Origin: JARRKC01 sp963723965
Lineage (GTDB): Bacteria > Acidobacteriota > UBA6911 > RPQK01 > JAPXNP01
NCBI GenBank assembly: GCA_963723965.1
Contig: CAVRSV010000012.1
Location: 372,001 to 436,000, forward strand
Reading direction: 5' to 3'
Length of the DNA stretch: 64,000 nt
This document shows positions 41,501 through 49,790 of this stretch, piece by piece (positions within the stretch are counted from its first letter, which is position 1; every line of letters begins with the position of its first letter). Position numbers and translations under genes: made by a program. The notes below the pieces were generated by a model, which did no database searches, had not been told where the DNA came from, and saw nothing but the letters and a program-made list of their open reading frames with translations.

Positions 41501-43408
41501 AATAACGGCGGCGAAGGCCTCCTTCTGCTGAATGGCGCCACGGCCGACCTCAGCGGGAACCGGTGGCTGCACAACGGCTCGGCCGGCCTCCGGCTTCAGT
41601 CGGGGACACTCCTGACGGGCCGGGCGGAAACCATCCTCCAAAACAGCCAGGGGATTCTCGCCTTCGGAGCCGGGCTGAACCTGACGGACAGCCTGGTGGC
41701 TTTCTCACAGGACCAAGGCATCGGCTCCACGGATTCCCTTCTCCAGTTGATCAACGACACGGTCTTCGGAAACGGGTCGGCCGGGATCTCCGTCAGCGGC
41801 GGATCCGCGACGCTGGTCGCCAACTCGATCTCCTATGGAAACCAGGCCGGCCAGGATCTGGTCGGCGTGTCGCCGGCCGTCTCGATCCACAACCTGGTCG
41901 GGAATCAGGGTCCGGAGGCCGGCGCGGCGGCGAGTGATGCGGGCCCGCTCCAATCCCCCGAGTCCGGCAACTTCGCCCCCGCGGCGGGGTCGGCGGCCAT
42001 CGACGGCGGCCGGGACGACTTCGTGGAACCGGCCGCAACCGACCTCGACGGCCACCGGCGCGTCGTCGACGGGGACGGCCGCAATGGGGCCCAGGTAGAC
42101 ATCGGAGCCCTCGAATTCGCATCCGACACGATTCCACCCCTGATCCTGCCCCTGGCCGATGCGGCCGAGGACGAGTTCATCGGAATTGCCCTGACCAATG
42201 CCCGATCGGCAGCCGGTGACGAACCGAATCGGACGGCCGAAATACGGCTCCGGGCCCACTCCGACGGAGGTGCCGTCGTAGAGGGATCCCCTCTGCCGCT
42301 AGGGTCGCTCTCGCAACGGGCACGTCTCCTTCCGGAATTGATCGCGGCGCCCTCTGCCGGCTGGCTCGAGGTCCGCTCGGACCGGAGCGATATCGTGGGA
42401 TTCACCCTGGTCGGCGACAACCAGCTGACTCGTCTGGACGGCATTTCGCTGGGCAGCCCTCCATCACCGCGGCAGATCCTTCCGGAAGTGCGGACCTCGG
42501 GCGGATCCTACACCCGGGTGCTCGTCGCCAACCCGGGGGCGGCGCCGGCCCAGACGGTTCTCCGATGGGTTTCGCCGGAGGCCGAGCCCATCGCATCCCC
42601 GGTCCTGACGATCCCCGCCGGGGGGCGGCTGAAGATGTCCGTCGACGAACTGATCGGAACGCAGGAGGGGGGCTATCTTGTGGTCGAATCGCCTTCCGGG
42701 GCACCCCTGTCTTCGATGGAGCTCTTCGGCAACGATTATTCGGTCGCTGCGTTGCCTGGAATCGCGGAGGATCGCGCCGCAGACCGACTCTTCGGAGCGC
42801 AACTTGCCGTCACTCCGGCGATCGGAACCGAAATCAGCCTCATCAACGTCGGGGACGACGCTCACTTGACGCTGGCAGCCTTCTCGGAAACGGGCCAGCT
42901 CGCCGCCACCCGGACCCTCTCTCTCTCGGCCGGCGAACAGTGGCGGGGCAATGCCGCCGAACTATTCGCCATCGAGCAGCTGGTCGGCTGGCTGCAGGTG
43001 ACCGCGGATCGGGCCGGGCTGCTCGGGAGCCTCACTTTCTCGGATCCGGCCGGTCAGATCCTGGCCTCGCTGCCGCTCCAGGCCTCAGGAGCCCGGGAAT
43101 CGGTCTTCAGCCACGTTGCCCAAACGTCGCGGATCTTCACGGGTCTGACGCTCCTCAATCCCGGGACCGAGACCGCGCTGGTCTCGATCGAGGTCTTCGA
43201 CGCCGAGGGCAACCTCACCGGCAGCGCCTTTCCGGAGCTGAAACGGGGTGAGAAGCGGGCCCGCCTCCTGACTGAATGGATTCCCTCGCTCTCCTATCAG
43301 GTGGAGGGCTTTGTCCGCGTGCGTTCCAACCGTCCGATTTTGGGATTCGAACTCTTCGGCTCGGGTTCGTACCTCGCGGCCGTTCCCCAGCAGGTCGTCT
43401 GCCCCTAG
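38522..43408 (+). CDS. Giant secreted subtilisin-like (S8) protease with PA domain, beta-helix and four C-terminal repeats
   Basis: The protein is about 1628 residues. Domains in order: a signal peptide (hydrophobic core about 17-38, ending LQA); an inhibitor_I9-like propeptide (about 45-140); a peptidase S8 domain with catalytic D182 (AVIDSGI), H248 (QGHGSRVASIAAGG) and S574 (SGGTSFSTPMVSGAAAL); a PA domain inserted between H and S (LSGKIALVKRGNCTFQVKADQ); a beta-sandwich; a right-handed beta-helix region (about 770-1190, many G-N-x-I/L-x-x-N repeats); then four degenerate tandem modules of about 90-105 residues to the C-terminus. No anchor or sorting signal was recognised. It is probably an extracellular or surface protease of Vpr/lactocepin style. 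Starts at 38486 or 38528 are possible. Confidence 0.88.
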   Translation: MDMSRTPSPRSRLERSTIWLLLAVALLWTGLAASLQAQNQAAGRPAEGLYIIRLRRPSLAEYLISSRTGGTNLRVQARTRSAEAYDAQLRLEQQSFIDRISADPRLSVRAGCTFLVNVVFVQGEQATVEGLRSDPEVSGVYRSQPRYPMLDNAVGMIGAPDLWGSLGGISQAGRGVKIAVIDSGIYQDHPMFRGDGLTPPPGFPKFDPSRPGDVQYTNNKVIVARTFWRDFPDPNQTEDRTPADQQGHGSRVASIAAGGVADAPLGTIEGVAPMAFLGNYKIFGSGVNTTTTTNAVIAAIDQAAQDEMDVINLSLGGPPLDPGTDPEQEAIANAVELGIVVVAAAGNLGPEAETVTSPGTSPDAITVGAVTNGRTFGPAIEIGPAGSVPQDLRTIAYTPGLDVSVPNAVGPYSLASVAEWDSSEEICESVSIPTGALSGKIALVKRGNCTFQVKADQVFDAGAAALVVYDNVRGESTVMLFDSVRGPSVMIQRDDGEALRDLIRSGPAAPLTALIRPSTEEFALPAEGDVVATFSGRGPNLDGSLKPDLLAVGTEIYAASNRPNTFSQGSGGTSFSTPMVSGAAALLHQLHPGWSPQAIKSALVSTAAKTPHVEDQPAHLTQMGNGRLDLSRLASLDSIVEPVSISFGFLSGTEGTPSKTLTIRNLGTSQRQYSLRFEPWLDAADTGVSLSQTHLVLPGRDSAQVEVSLDVSALPEGETLEGFVVVSGGSGEPDLTIPVWGALVTEDPSVTLEVSQQDPTAFHSLAAAIQAAGPGNLIEITDSGTYNAPGTIRINAQGVPLNGLRIRGRSGENPVIEPSPLAQGDPVLSISGVQRFALEGLHIRGGQYGIAFYQSSGLVKDCLVDVDPGSALGFGIRMNQSRIQIYGTHITGTDGSGVSVLDSEALLQGSRIGDEDSGNPIHGSAVTVATSGSTALFDNTLQGGPSNHPGLDVNASTVLIKGNRIFDFSGAAAPGIRVTSGLSQLEAVDNLIENNGGEGLLLLNGATADLSGNRWLHNGSAGLRLQSGTLLTGRAETILQNSQGILAFGAGLNLTDSLVAFSQDQGIGSTDSLLQLINDTVFGNGSAGISVSGGSATLVANSISYGNQAGQDLVGVSPAVSIHNLVGNQGPEAGAAASDAGPLQSPESGNFAPAAGSAAIDGGRDDFVEPAATDLDGHRRVVDGDGRNGAQVDIGALEFASDTIPPLILPLADAAEDEFIGIALTNARSAAGDEPNRTAEIRLRAHSDGGAVVEGSPLPLGSLSQRARLLPELIAAPSAGWLEVRSDRSDIVGFTLVGDNQLTRLDGISLGSPPSPRQILPEVRTSGGSYTRVLVANPGAAPAQTVLRWVSPEAEPIASPVLTIPAGGRLKMSVDELIGTQEGGYLVVESPSGAPLSSMELFGNDYSVAALPGIAEDRAADRLFGAQLAVTPAIGTEISLINVGDDAHLTLAAFSETGQLAATRTLSLSAGEQWRGNAAELFAIEQLVGWLQVTADRAGLLGSLTFSDPAGQILASLPLQASGARESVFSHVAQTSRIFTGLTLLNPGTETALVSIEVFDAEGNLTGSAFPELKRGEKRARLLTEWIPSLSYQVEGFVRVRSNRPILGFELFGSGSYLAAVPQQVVCP

Positions 43409-43722
43409 ACGTCGAGTCCTTCGAGGGCGTCGCCCAGCTCGGAGACGGATTTCTGGTCGCCTTGTCGGTGGGCTTCCTCGATGCCTCGGCTGAGGACCTC
43501 GCGGGCCCGGTCAAGCTCATCGAGTTCGATCAGCATCTGGCCAAACTGAAGATAGGTCGGGACGTAATCCGGATGTTCGTCCAGCAGGTATTCAAAGGTG
43601 TCCCTGGCGGACTCTTCGAGTCCCAGCGAACGATACTCCAAGGCTAAGCCGTAGCGCACGAAGGCATCGCCCGGGTTCTTTTCGACCAGGTTTTCGAGCT
43701 TCTCCAGCCTGGTTTGCGTCAT
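43405..43722 (-). CDS. Small TPR protein
   Basis: This 105-residue protein contains about two and a half tetratricopeptide helices: LEKLVEKNPGDAFVRYGLALEYRSLG, EESARDTFEYLLDEHPDYVPTYLQFGQ, ELDRAREVLSRGIEEAHRQGD. There is no signal peptide, so it is cytoplasmic. It starts 10 nt after the NAD kinase stop, in the same operon. Its stop overlaps the end of the convergent subtilase gene by 4 nt. A protein-binding role is likely; the partner is unknown. Confidence 0.85.
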   Translation of the reverse strand: MTQTRLEKLENLVEKNPGDAFVRYGLALEYRSLGLEESARDTFEYLLDEHPDYVPTYLQFGQMLIELDELDRAREVLSRGIEEAHRQGDQKSVSELGDALEGLDV

Positions 43723-43732
43723 GTTCCGTCGC

Positions 43733-44587
43733 CTAGCGCTTGGCCCACTTGAGCTTCTCGCGGAGCACCTCAAAGAATGCCTTGTTGTTGGGTCTGACGA
43801 GCTCCACCTTGAAGTCGGAGAGGGTGCACACGACCTCATTTCCCTCGTCGAAGGAAGCCCCGACCTGACCATCGACCGTGATCATCACGTCCTTTCCCGA
43901 ACGCAGGAGGAAGCGGAGATCGTGATGACCGGGAATGACAATGGGGCGGTTGGTCAGTGTGTGCGGGCAGATTGGGGTGAGAATGAGACATTCCAGCGTC
44001 GGGTGAACGATGGGTCCACCCGCCGAGAGCGAATAGGCCGTCGAGCCCGTCGGCGTGGAGATGATGATCCCGTCGGCGACGAAGCTGGCGATGAAATGCT
44101 CGTCGAAGAAGGCGTCGACGGTCACGACCCGGGCCAGAGCGGCCTTGTTGATGACGATGTCGTTGAGGGCGTGGAACTCCTGTGTCGAGCCCTCCCCGCG
44201 TTGCAGGGTGGCTTTGACCAGACAGCGTTCCTCAACCTTGAATTTCCCGTCGATCAGGGAACGGAGGTCGTTGTACAGGCGATCCAGCGTGACCTCGGTC
44301 AGAAAGCCGAGACTCCCCAGGTTGACTCCGAGGATCGGGCACTGGTGGCCTCGGATCAGCCGGGCTACGGAGAGCATCGTTCCATCCCCACCGAAGACGA
44401 CGACGACGTCCGCCAGTTCGGGGATTCGATTCGGATCGACCCCTTCGATCCCCTCCAGATGGAATTTCTCGACCACTTGCTGATCGACGATCGGCTCGCA
44501 GCCGTTCATGCGAAGCCAACCCGCGATCTCCTGGAGCTCCTCCGCGAAATCAGTGCGGTGAAGCTTCGCAAAGAGCCCCACTCTCAT
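43733..44587 (-). CDS. nadK: NAD kinase
   Basis: This 284-residue enzyme has the catalytic ATP-binding VVVFGGDGTMLSVAR motif (GGDG) near residue 60, the NExxN-type segment reading ALNDIVINKAALARV, the GDGIIISTPTGSTAYSLSAGGPI motif and the C-terminal ICPHTLTNRPIVIPG. It phosphorylates NAD to NADP using ATP. The length is normal. It is third in a minus-strand group of four: TPR, YHS, nadK, TPR. Confidence 0.96.
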   Translation of the reverse strand: MRVGLFAKLHRTDFAEELQEIAGWLRMNGCEPIVDQQVVEKFHLEGIEGVDPNRIPELADVVVVFGGDGTMLSVARLIRGHQCPILGVNLGSLGFLTEVTLDRLYNDLRSLIDGKFKVEERCLVKATLQRGEGSTQEFHALNDIVINKAALARVVTVDAFFDEHFIASFVADGIIISTPTGSTAYSLSAGGPIVHPTLECLILTPICPHTLTNRPIVIPGHHDLRFLLRSGKDVMITVDGQVGASFDEGNEVVCTLSDFKVELVRPNNKAFFEVLREKLKWAKR

Positions 44588-44632
44588 GCGATCCGCTCCT
44601 CACCCCTGGAACCTGCGCAAAACCGAAGGTGT

Positions 44633-44929
44633 TCACCGGACACCGACGGCGACCCGCTTGGAATACTCTTCGCGGCACTTCTCCGAGCAGAAGTACAGAG
44701 TCCCCGTTTCCGAGTTCAGCGGGAGCGCCAGATCCTGTTCTACGTATGTACCACAGATCGGGTCTTTCACCACCGGGTGGCTGATCGATCTCATCGACGG
44801 CGCGGCCTGGCGGTTCCTCGGCTGGCCGGCGGACGGCCTCAAGGGACTCCTGCCGAAGAGACGAGAGAACACGGCCCGGACAATAGTAAAAAGGAGGACG
44901 AATACGATGAAACGGAAAAGCCAGGTCAT
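44633..44929 (-). CDS. YHS-domain protein with N-terminal membrane helix
   Basis: This 98-residue protein has one hydrophobic segment at residues 3-22, then a linker, then a YHS domain: KDPICGTYVEQDLALPLNSETGTLYFCSEKC in outline, with Cys residues positioned as in metal-binding YHS modules. Its role is unknown; such proteins may bind copper or iron at the membrane. The start overlaps the upstream TPR gene stop (ATGA) and NAD kinase follows 45 nt later. Confidence 0.82.
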   Translation of the reverse strand: MTWLFRFIVFVLLFTIVRAVFSRLFGRSPLRPSAGQPRNRQAAPSMRSISHPVVKDPICGTYVEQDLALPLNSETGTLYFCSEKCREEYSKRVAVGVR

Positions 44930-45510
44930 GGCGCCGAGGCCTCAGTCGACAAATGCTTGCGAGCCGTCTCTATTTGAGTCCTGACGTCGTCTGCACCCGC
45001 GTAGCCAGGAGCCACCTTCAAGAGGTGCTCCCATGTGTCAATGGCCTTCTGGTATTCCCCGGATGTGAAATAGGCAATTCCTAGATTCTGGAGAGTCTGG
45101 GGATGGTCCGGCTCGATCTTGAGCGAACTCTGATAGCACTCCAGCGCCTTCGCAACGTTGCCCACATACAAGTAACACGTCCCCAGATCGGTCGAAACCA
45201 ACACGTCCGAGGGGTTCAGGGCCAGGGCTTCCTCGTACCAAGGTATGGCCGCATCGAAACGCCCCATGTCGTAGAAGAGGTTTCCGAGCTTGAGCCGTGT
45301 CTCGCGATCCTGGGGGTCCTGCTTGGCCTGGACAGTGAGCTGGTCAACCTGGGCCATGACCTCTGGACTGGGATGATCTTCCGGCAGCGTTCCTGCCTCA
45401 GTCCCGGCGACCGGTGTGCCGGGCGCAACGGGGCCTTTTGCCACGAAAAAACCGAGGATAAATCCGATGACGATACCGACGATGCCTGTGACTGCCTGTT
45501 TACGATTCAC
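44926..45510 (-). CDS. Membrane-anchored TPR protein
   Basis: This 194-residue protein has an N-terminal helix (AVTGIVGIVIGFILGFFVAKG), then three to four TPR units: DRETRLKLGNLFYDMGRFDAAIPWYEEALALNPS, VLVSTDLGTCYLYVGNVAKALECYQSSLKIEPDHP and QTLQNLGIAYFTSGEYQKAIDTWEHLLKVAPGY in outline. It starts at GTG 45510. On the minus strand TATGAT lies about 16-21 nt upstream, a possible -10 box giving a very short leader. First gene of the nadK group. Function unknown; probably a scaffold. Confidence 0.85.
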   Translation of the reverse strand: MNRKQAVTGIVGIVIGFILGFFVAKGPVAPGTPVAGTEAGTLPEDHPSPEVMAQVDQLTVQAKQDPQDRETRLKLGNLFYDMGRFDAAIPWYEEALALNPSDVLVSTDLGTCYLYVGNVAKALECYQSSLKIEPDHPQTLQNLGIAYFTSGEYQKAIDTWEHLLKVAPGYAGADDVRTQIETARKHLSTEASAP

Positions 45511-45549
45511 GCGAATCGATATGGTATCATAGCGCCCGGTCCAGGTACT

Positions 45550-45571
45550 GCCCGGAGAAGGTTCTCCGGGC
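45550..45571. other. Strong hairpin in the divergent nadK-operon/HEAT-gene region
   Basis: GCCCGGAGAA (45550-45559) and TTCTCCGGGC (45562-45571) are perfect reverse complements 2 bp apart, so at least nine pairs form with a 4-nt loop. It lies upstream of both divergent genes, so it cannot end either one; it may be an operator or a leader structure for the HEAT-repeat gene. Confidence 0.5.
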
Positions 45572-45646
45572 GGGTTTCCGACGCCAGATCCTGAGCGGAC
45601 TCGAGAGGCTGCTTCAGTTCAAGAGATCGGGTTGGGTTATTCGAAT

Positions 45647-46369
45647 ATGTTTCTGTACCGCGGCAAGGATATTGGGGGCCGAGAAAAGCTGACCGACACC
45701 TGCCTTCGGATCATCTCCGAAGGCGACGCGGACGGGATCATGGATATCCTGCCGCACATCCGGGTGCTGCGTTCCCCTCAGTTCTTCCAGCCCCTGGTCC
45801 AGCTGTTGAAGGCAGGCGGAGTCGAACAACGTTCGGCCGCCGCCGCGGCGCTTGGGAGCCTCGGGGATCCGAGCGGGATTCCACCTCTGAGGGAGGCCTT
45901 CCTCGAGGTCCGTCCGAGCCGGGCGCGAGGCGTCGATCCGTTGCAGGCAGCGATCATTGGAGCCCTGGGAGAGATTGCCTCGCCGGAGGCGGTCCGGGCG
46001 CTTCTGGACATCCAGCAGGAGGCTCCACAGCCGGGCAATCCCGAAGACCGGCACCGGCTGCTTCTGATCTACGCCCTCGGAGAATTGGCCCAGCAAGACG
46101 TGGCTCTGGCCGAGACCGAACTCATCCGCTTCCTGGTGGACTCGGACCCGCCCTTGCGAAGCCTGGCGGTTACCGAACTCGCCCTCTCCTACTGGCACCG
46201 GCCAAATCAGATCTCGGGCGCCCTGCTGCAGCAGATCTTCGATATGACGGCCGATCGGTCGGATGAGGTCGCGACGGCGGCGCATGCCGCACTGAACAGC
46301 CTCGCTCAACTGGGCTGCCGCAAAGCGGAAATCCTCATCGCCCAGCTCTCGGAAGAGCCCACGGCCTAG
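45647..46369 (+). CDS. HEAT-repeat protein
   Basis: This 240-residue protein contains successive helical repeats of HEAT/PBS-lyase type: FFQPLVQLLKAGGVEQRSAAAAALGSLGDPSGIPPLREAF, then ALGEIASPEAVRALLDIQQE, then ALGELAQQDVALAETELIRFL, then two less regular ones. It lacks a signal peptide and is cytoplasmic. The start could be the TTG at 45632 (five more residues). It is a likely protein-binding scaffold; the partner is not known. It is the only plus-strand gene between 43.4 and 51.2 kb. Confidence 0.8.
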   Translation: MFLYRGKDIGGREKLTDTCLRIISEGDADGIMDILPHIRVLRSPQFFQPLVQLLKAGGVEQRSAAAAALGSLGDPSGIPPLREAFLEVRPSRARGVDPLQAAIIGALGEIASPEAVRALLDIQQEAPQPGNPEDRHRLLLIYALGELAQQDVALAETELIRFLVDSDPPLRSLAVTELALSYWHRPNQISGALLQQIFDMTADRSDEVATAAHAALNSLAQLGCRKAEILIAQLSEEPTA

Positions 46370-46399
46370 CTTCACCTGTTTCCGAATATCGATTCAATC

Positions 46400-46419
46400 C
46401 CTTGCGGGGCATCGCAAGG
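46400..46419. terminator. Hairpin between convergent HEAT and TPR genes
   Basis: CCTTGCG (46400-46406) and CGCAAGG (46413-46419) form a perfect 7-bp stem with loop GGGCAT, 30 nt after the HEAT gene stop. No T-run follows. Further GC-rich dyads lie at 46430-46500. It could end transcription from either side weakly. Confidence 0.45.
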
Positions 46420-46549
46420 ACAGACACGCCCGGTAGGACCGGCCCGGCCGGAATACAGGGATGATCGGAGCGGCGCCGAATTCGGTTCCGGCGTCGCCCC
46501 ACAGGTGCGGGCGAATTGGGGAAGCCTCCCCGAACGCCCGTCGAGGTTC

Positions 46550-47566
46550 TCATCCTCCAAGCTGCTTGATCAGCTCTTTGGCCACAGCCGCGTTGGCCGA
46601 CTGGGGAGACATCTCGACATACTTCTTGAGATTGGTCAGAGCCTCGTCCATCTTCCCCAGACCCAGCAGCGTCAAGCCCAGCTGATAGTAGGCTTCCGAA
46701 TAGGTCGGATCGAACTTGATGGCCTTCGTGAGGGCCTCCGAAGCCTCCTGGTTCTTGCCGGCATTGATGTAGGTGACGCCCATGTTGTAGAAACTCATGG
46801 CAGCGTCCTTCGGATCGCCGGCGGCGCCGATCTCGGCGGCCTTCTGATACAGCTCTCGAGCCTTGGCGTCGTCGCCCATGGAGGCATAGACCGAGCCCAG
46901 ATTCTGCAGGTAGGCGGCGTTGCTGGGATCCAGCTCGACCGCCTTCTCGTAGCTCTCGGCGGCCTTGGCGTCGTTGCCCAGCTTCGCATAGGTCATGCCC
47001 AGCTTGGCCCAGATGACGTGCTGCTCGGCATCCTCCGCCAAGATCTGCTGGTAAGCCGTGGCGGCTTCCTGATACTGACCATTGTTGTAGAGCGTGTTCG
47101 CGGCGTCGAAATCACCACGAATCTTCTCGAGCTTTTCGGCCTGCTTCTTGAGCTCCGCCTGCCGCTTTGCCATGTTGGCACGATCCTCTTCCGTCAGGTC
47201 GAAGTTCAGCGTTCCGGAGCCCGGAACCATCTTGAAATTGACGATTCCCTGAGGTTCGTCGCGCGTATGACCGGGGCGGACAGGCTGCACGTAGTCCGGC
47301 CTGAAGCCTTCTGCTTCACAGATCACCCGATAGTTGCCCATCTGGATGCCGGCATGCAGATAGTACCCCTTCTTGTTGGTCGTCAACTTGTACTTGCGGC
47401 CGCCGTCCAGTTCCTCAACACGGATCGTGGCACCCTTGATCGGGTTTCCATCGGCGTCAGTTACGGTCCCGGAGACGAAACCCACCTGGGCCAGAACCGG
47501 GGTGGCCGGCCAGATCAACGGCAGCGCCAACAGCACCGCCAGAGCCACCAGGATTCTTGATCTCAT
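46550..47566 (-). CDS. Secreted protein: carboxypeptidase-regulatory domain plus TPR repeats
   Basis: This 338-residue protein has a signal peptide (MRSRILVALAVLLALPLIWPATPVLAQ in outline). Residues about 27-115 form a carboxypeptidase-regulatory-like beta-sandwich (GTVTDADGNPIKGATIRVEELDGG). A charged coiled-coil stretch follows (about 130-160: EEDRANMAKRQAELKKQAEK). Then come about five TPR units to the end (AAYLQNLGSVYASMGDDAKARELYQKAAEIG is one of them). It probably works in the periplasm; its partner is unknown. The chosen ATG follows GGAG; the frame is open upstream but unrelated. Confidence 0.87.
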   Translation of the reverse strand: MRSRILVALAVLLALPLIWPATPVLAQVGFVSGTVTDADGNPIKGATIRVEELDGGRKYKLTTNKKGYYLHAGIQMGNYRVICEAEGFRPDYVQPVRPGHTRDEPQGIVNFKMVPGSGTLNFDLTEEDRANMAKRQAELKKQAEKLEKIRGDFDAANTLYNNGQYQEAATAYQQILAEDAEQHVIWAKLGMTYAKLGNDAKAAESYEKAVELDPSNAAYLQNLGSVYASMGDDAKARELYQKAAEIGAAGDPKDAAMSFYNMGVTYINAGKNQEASEALTKAIKFDPTYSEAYYQLGLTLLGLGKMDEALTNLKKYVEMSPQSANAAVAKELIKQLGG

Positions 47567-47726
47567 TTCATAAGCTCCTTGATTGTGAAATCCGAGAATC
47601 TGAGCGAGGTAAGGAACTGAGAAGAACGGCAACTGCCTCCCGAGGGGTCGGAATTTCTTCGAGCCCATGTCGTCAGTCGCCGGTTCACCGTGCCGCACTC
47701 CCCAAAAAACTTCGGTCAAGGGATCA

Positions 47727-49706
47727 TCATCCCTCTAGATGAGTAGATACGATCCGGCTGAAGAAGTTTTCAAGATCCTCAATGTTATCGGCGACCGGAC
47801 ATTTTGGCAAGCTCCTGAAAAACAGATTTCCATAGCGCCGGGACCACAGCCTGGAATCCAGCACCGCCAGAATCCCCGTGTCCCTTCGCGACCGGATCAG
47901 CCGCCCCAGCCCCTGCTTGAGCGTGATGATTGCGGAGGGAACCGTGTACGACAGGAAGGGATCCCGACCCTCCTCCTTCAGGTGGTGGATCCGGGCTGCA
48001 ATCAGCGGCTCCGTCGGGACGTGAAAGGGCAGCTTGTCGATGACGACGGCGCGCAGGGCCTCCCCTTGCACATCCACGCCCTGCCAGAAGCTCGATGTGG
48101 CACAGAGTACGGCGCGAGGTGTCGACCTGAAGTCTTGCAGGGTCAGCGATTTGGGCTTCCGTCCCTGGCACAGGACCGGAAATTCCCCGGACGCGTTCAA
48201 AGCGGAGTAGACCCGATGCATTTGTTGCAGGCTCGTAAACAAAAGGAAGGCATATCCGTCGGTCAGTTTCAGCACGGCACGGATATGGCGCATCAGGTAG
48301 TGGAAGTGCTCCGGCGAGCGAGGCTCCGGAGCGTCTCGCGGGACGAACAGAACGGCCTGCCGCTCATAGTCGAATTCGCCGGGCACGACGAGTTCGCGCG
48401 GATCGGGGATTCCCACTCTCTCGCGCACATACTCGAAGTTGTCATCGACGGTCAGGGTCGCCGAGGTCAGGACCGTCGTGTCCGTCCTCCCGAAGAGGTG
48501 TTCGCGCAGCAGCGGCGCGACCCGGATGGGCGTCAGGTGGAGATAGACACCACGCCCCGACCGTTCGAACCAGTAGACGTTCTCGGGCTCTTCGACGTTG
48601 AAGATGTCCTGCAGGGTCTCGAAACAGCGATCGACCCGGCGCAGTGCGGGATCGGTCTCGTCCCCCGCCGCCCGCGTGAGCTCCAGTTTGTGAAACAGCT
48701 GCTCCAAAGTCCGGGCAAGATGAGCCGCTTGTTCGCCGAGTTCCGCCCGCAGGTCCACCATGGCGGACCCGTGCAGGCCCCGGAAGAAATTCAGCGAGTG
48801 CCGGCCCTCGACGCCGGGCAGCCCCCCGAAAAGCCGTTCCGCCGCCGTCTCGAGCCGGGTGACCCGATCCAGAAGGTCCTCCTGTCCCGGGGGCAGCACT
48901 CTCCGGAGCTGGCGGCACAGATCCTCCAGCTGGAAGTTGCTCAGCCGCTTGCCGAAATGGTCGGCCGCTACGTCTTCTACGTCGTGGGCCTCATCGAGGA
49001 TCAGGATCGAGAACTCGGGCAGTATCCGGCCGATCTCATCGCTCTCGAGGGCGAGGTTCGCGAAGAACAGCGCATGGTTGACCACGATGATGTCCGATTC
49101 GAAGGCCCGCTGGCGCATCCGCGTCACGAAACAGCCTGCGAAATGCGGGCATTTCTGGCCGGTGCATCCGTCACTTCGGGCATCGACGTTCGACCACGCC
49201 GCGTCCTCATCGCCCAGCCAGGAAAGCTCGGCGCGATCGCCCGTTTCCGTGGTCTCCCTCCATCCCGCCAGAAGCTCCCTGAATTCGTACCGTCCGCCGT
49301 GGGCCAGCCAGGCTTCCCGGCCCTGCTCTTCAAACCGGCGCAGGCACAGATAGTTCTGGCGCCCTTTCATGTACGTCGCCTTGAGCCCCGGGAAAAGAGA
49401 CGCACGCAACAGGGGGAGATCCTTGAGGAAGATCTGTTCCTGCAGGTTCTTCGTCGCGGTGGACACGATGACGCGCCGGCCGGCCATCAACGCGGGAATG
49501 AGATAGGAGAGAGTCTTGCCCGTTCCGGTGCCCGCCTCGACGCAGAGGTTTTCGCCGTCCTCGATGGCGTCGAGAACAGCCTGCGCCATCTGCAACTGCG
49601 AGGGCCGGTACTCGTAGTGCTCCAGACAGCCGGCGAGTACCCCCCGGGACTGAGGATCGATTCGAGCGAAGCGGCTGAATCGTGCATATTCAGACCTCGC
49701 CCGCAT
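47727..49706 (-). CDS. dinG: ATP-dependent DNA helicase, DinG/XPD-like (superfamily 2)
   Basis: This 659-residue protein has Walker A EAGTGTGKTLSYLIPAL, motif Ia STATKNLQEQI, an iron-sulfur region with four Cys (YLCLRRF, then CTGQKCPHFAGC), motif II LILDEAHD, motif III TSATLT, and C-terminal motifs including FWQGVDVQG and QGLGRLIRSRRDTG. It unwinds DNA 5' to 3' with ATP in repair; the DinG/XPD family needs the 4Fe-4S cluster. Start at 49706 (MRARSEYARF) was preferred to the frame's beginning at 49778. It follows glyA by 84 nt. Confidence 0.9.
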   Translation of the reverse strand: MRARSEYARFSRFARIDPQSRGVLAGCLEHYEYRPSQLQMAQAVLDAIEDGENLCVEAGTGTGKTLSYLIPALMAGRRVIVSTATKNLQEQIFLKDLPLLRASLFPGLKATYMKGRQNYLCLRRFEEQGREAWLAHGGRYEFRELLAGWRETTETGDRAELSWLGDEDAAWSNVDARSDGCTGQKCPHFAGCFVTRMRQRAFESDIIVVNHALFFANLALESDEIGRILPEFSILILDEAHDVEDVAADHFGKRLSNFQLEDLCRQLRRVLPPGQEDLLDRVTRLETAAERLFGGLPGVEGRHSLNFFRGLHGSAMVDLRAELGEQAAHLARTLEQLFHKLELTRAAGDETDPALRRVDRCFETLQDIFNVEEPENVYWFERSGRGVYLHLTPIRVAPLLREHLFGRTDTTVLTSATLTVDDNFEYVRERVGIPDPRELVVPGEFDYERQAVLFVPRDAPEPRSPEHFHYLMRHIRAVLKLTDGYAFLLFTSLQQMHRVYSALNASGEFPVLCQGRKPKSLTLQDFRSTPRAVLCATSSFWQGVDVQGEALRAVVIDKLPFHVPTEPLIAARIHHLKEEGRDPFLSYTVPSAIITLKQGLGRLIRSRRDTGILAVLDSRLWSRRYGNLFFRSLPKCPVADNIEDLENFFSRIVSTHLEG

Positions 49707-49790
49707 CCGACAGCCACCCGGGGTGCTCCCGTCGGGGCAACGGCCGGCGGGGTCGTTCCGAGCCGTCCGACGAAACACAGTAGAGCCTCA

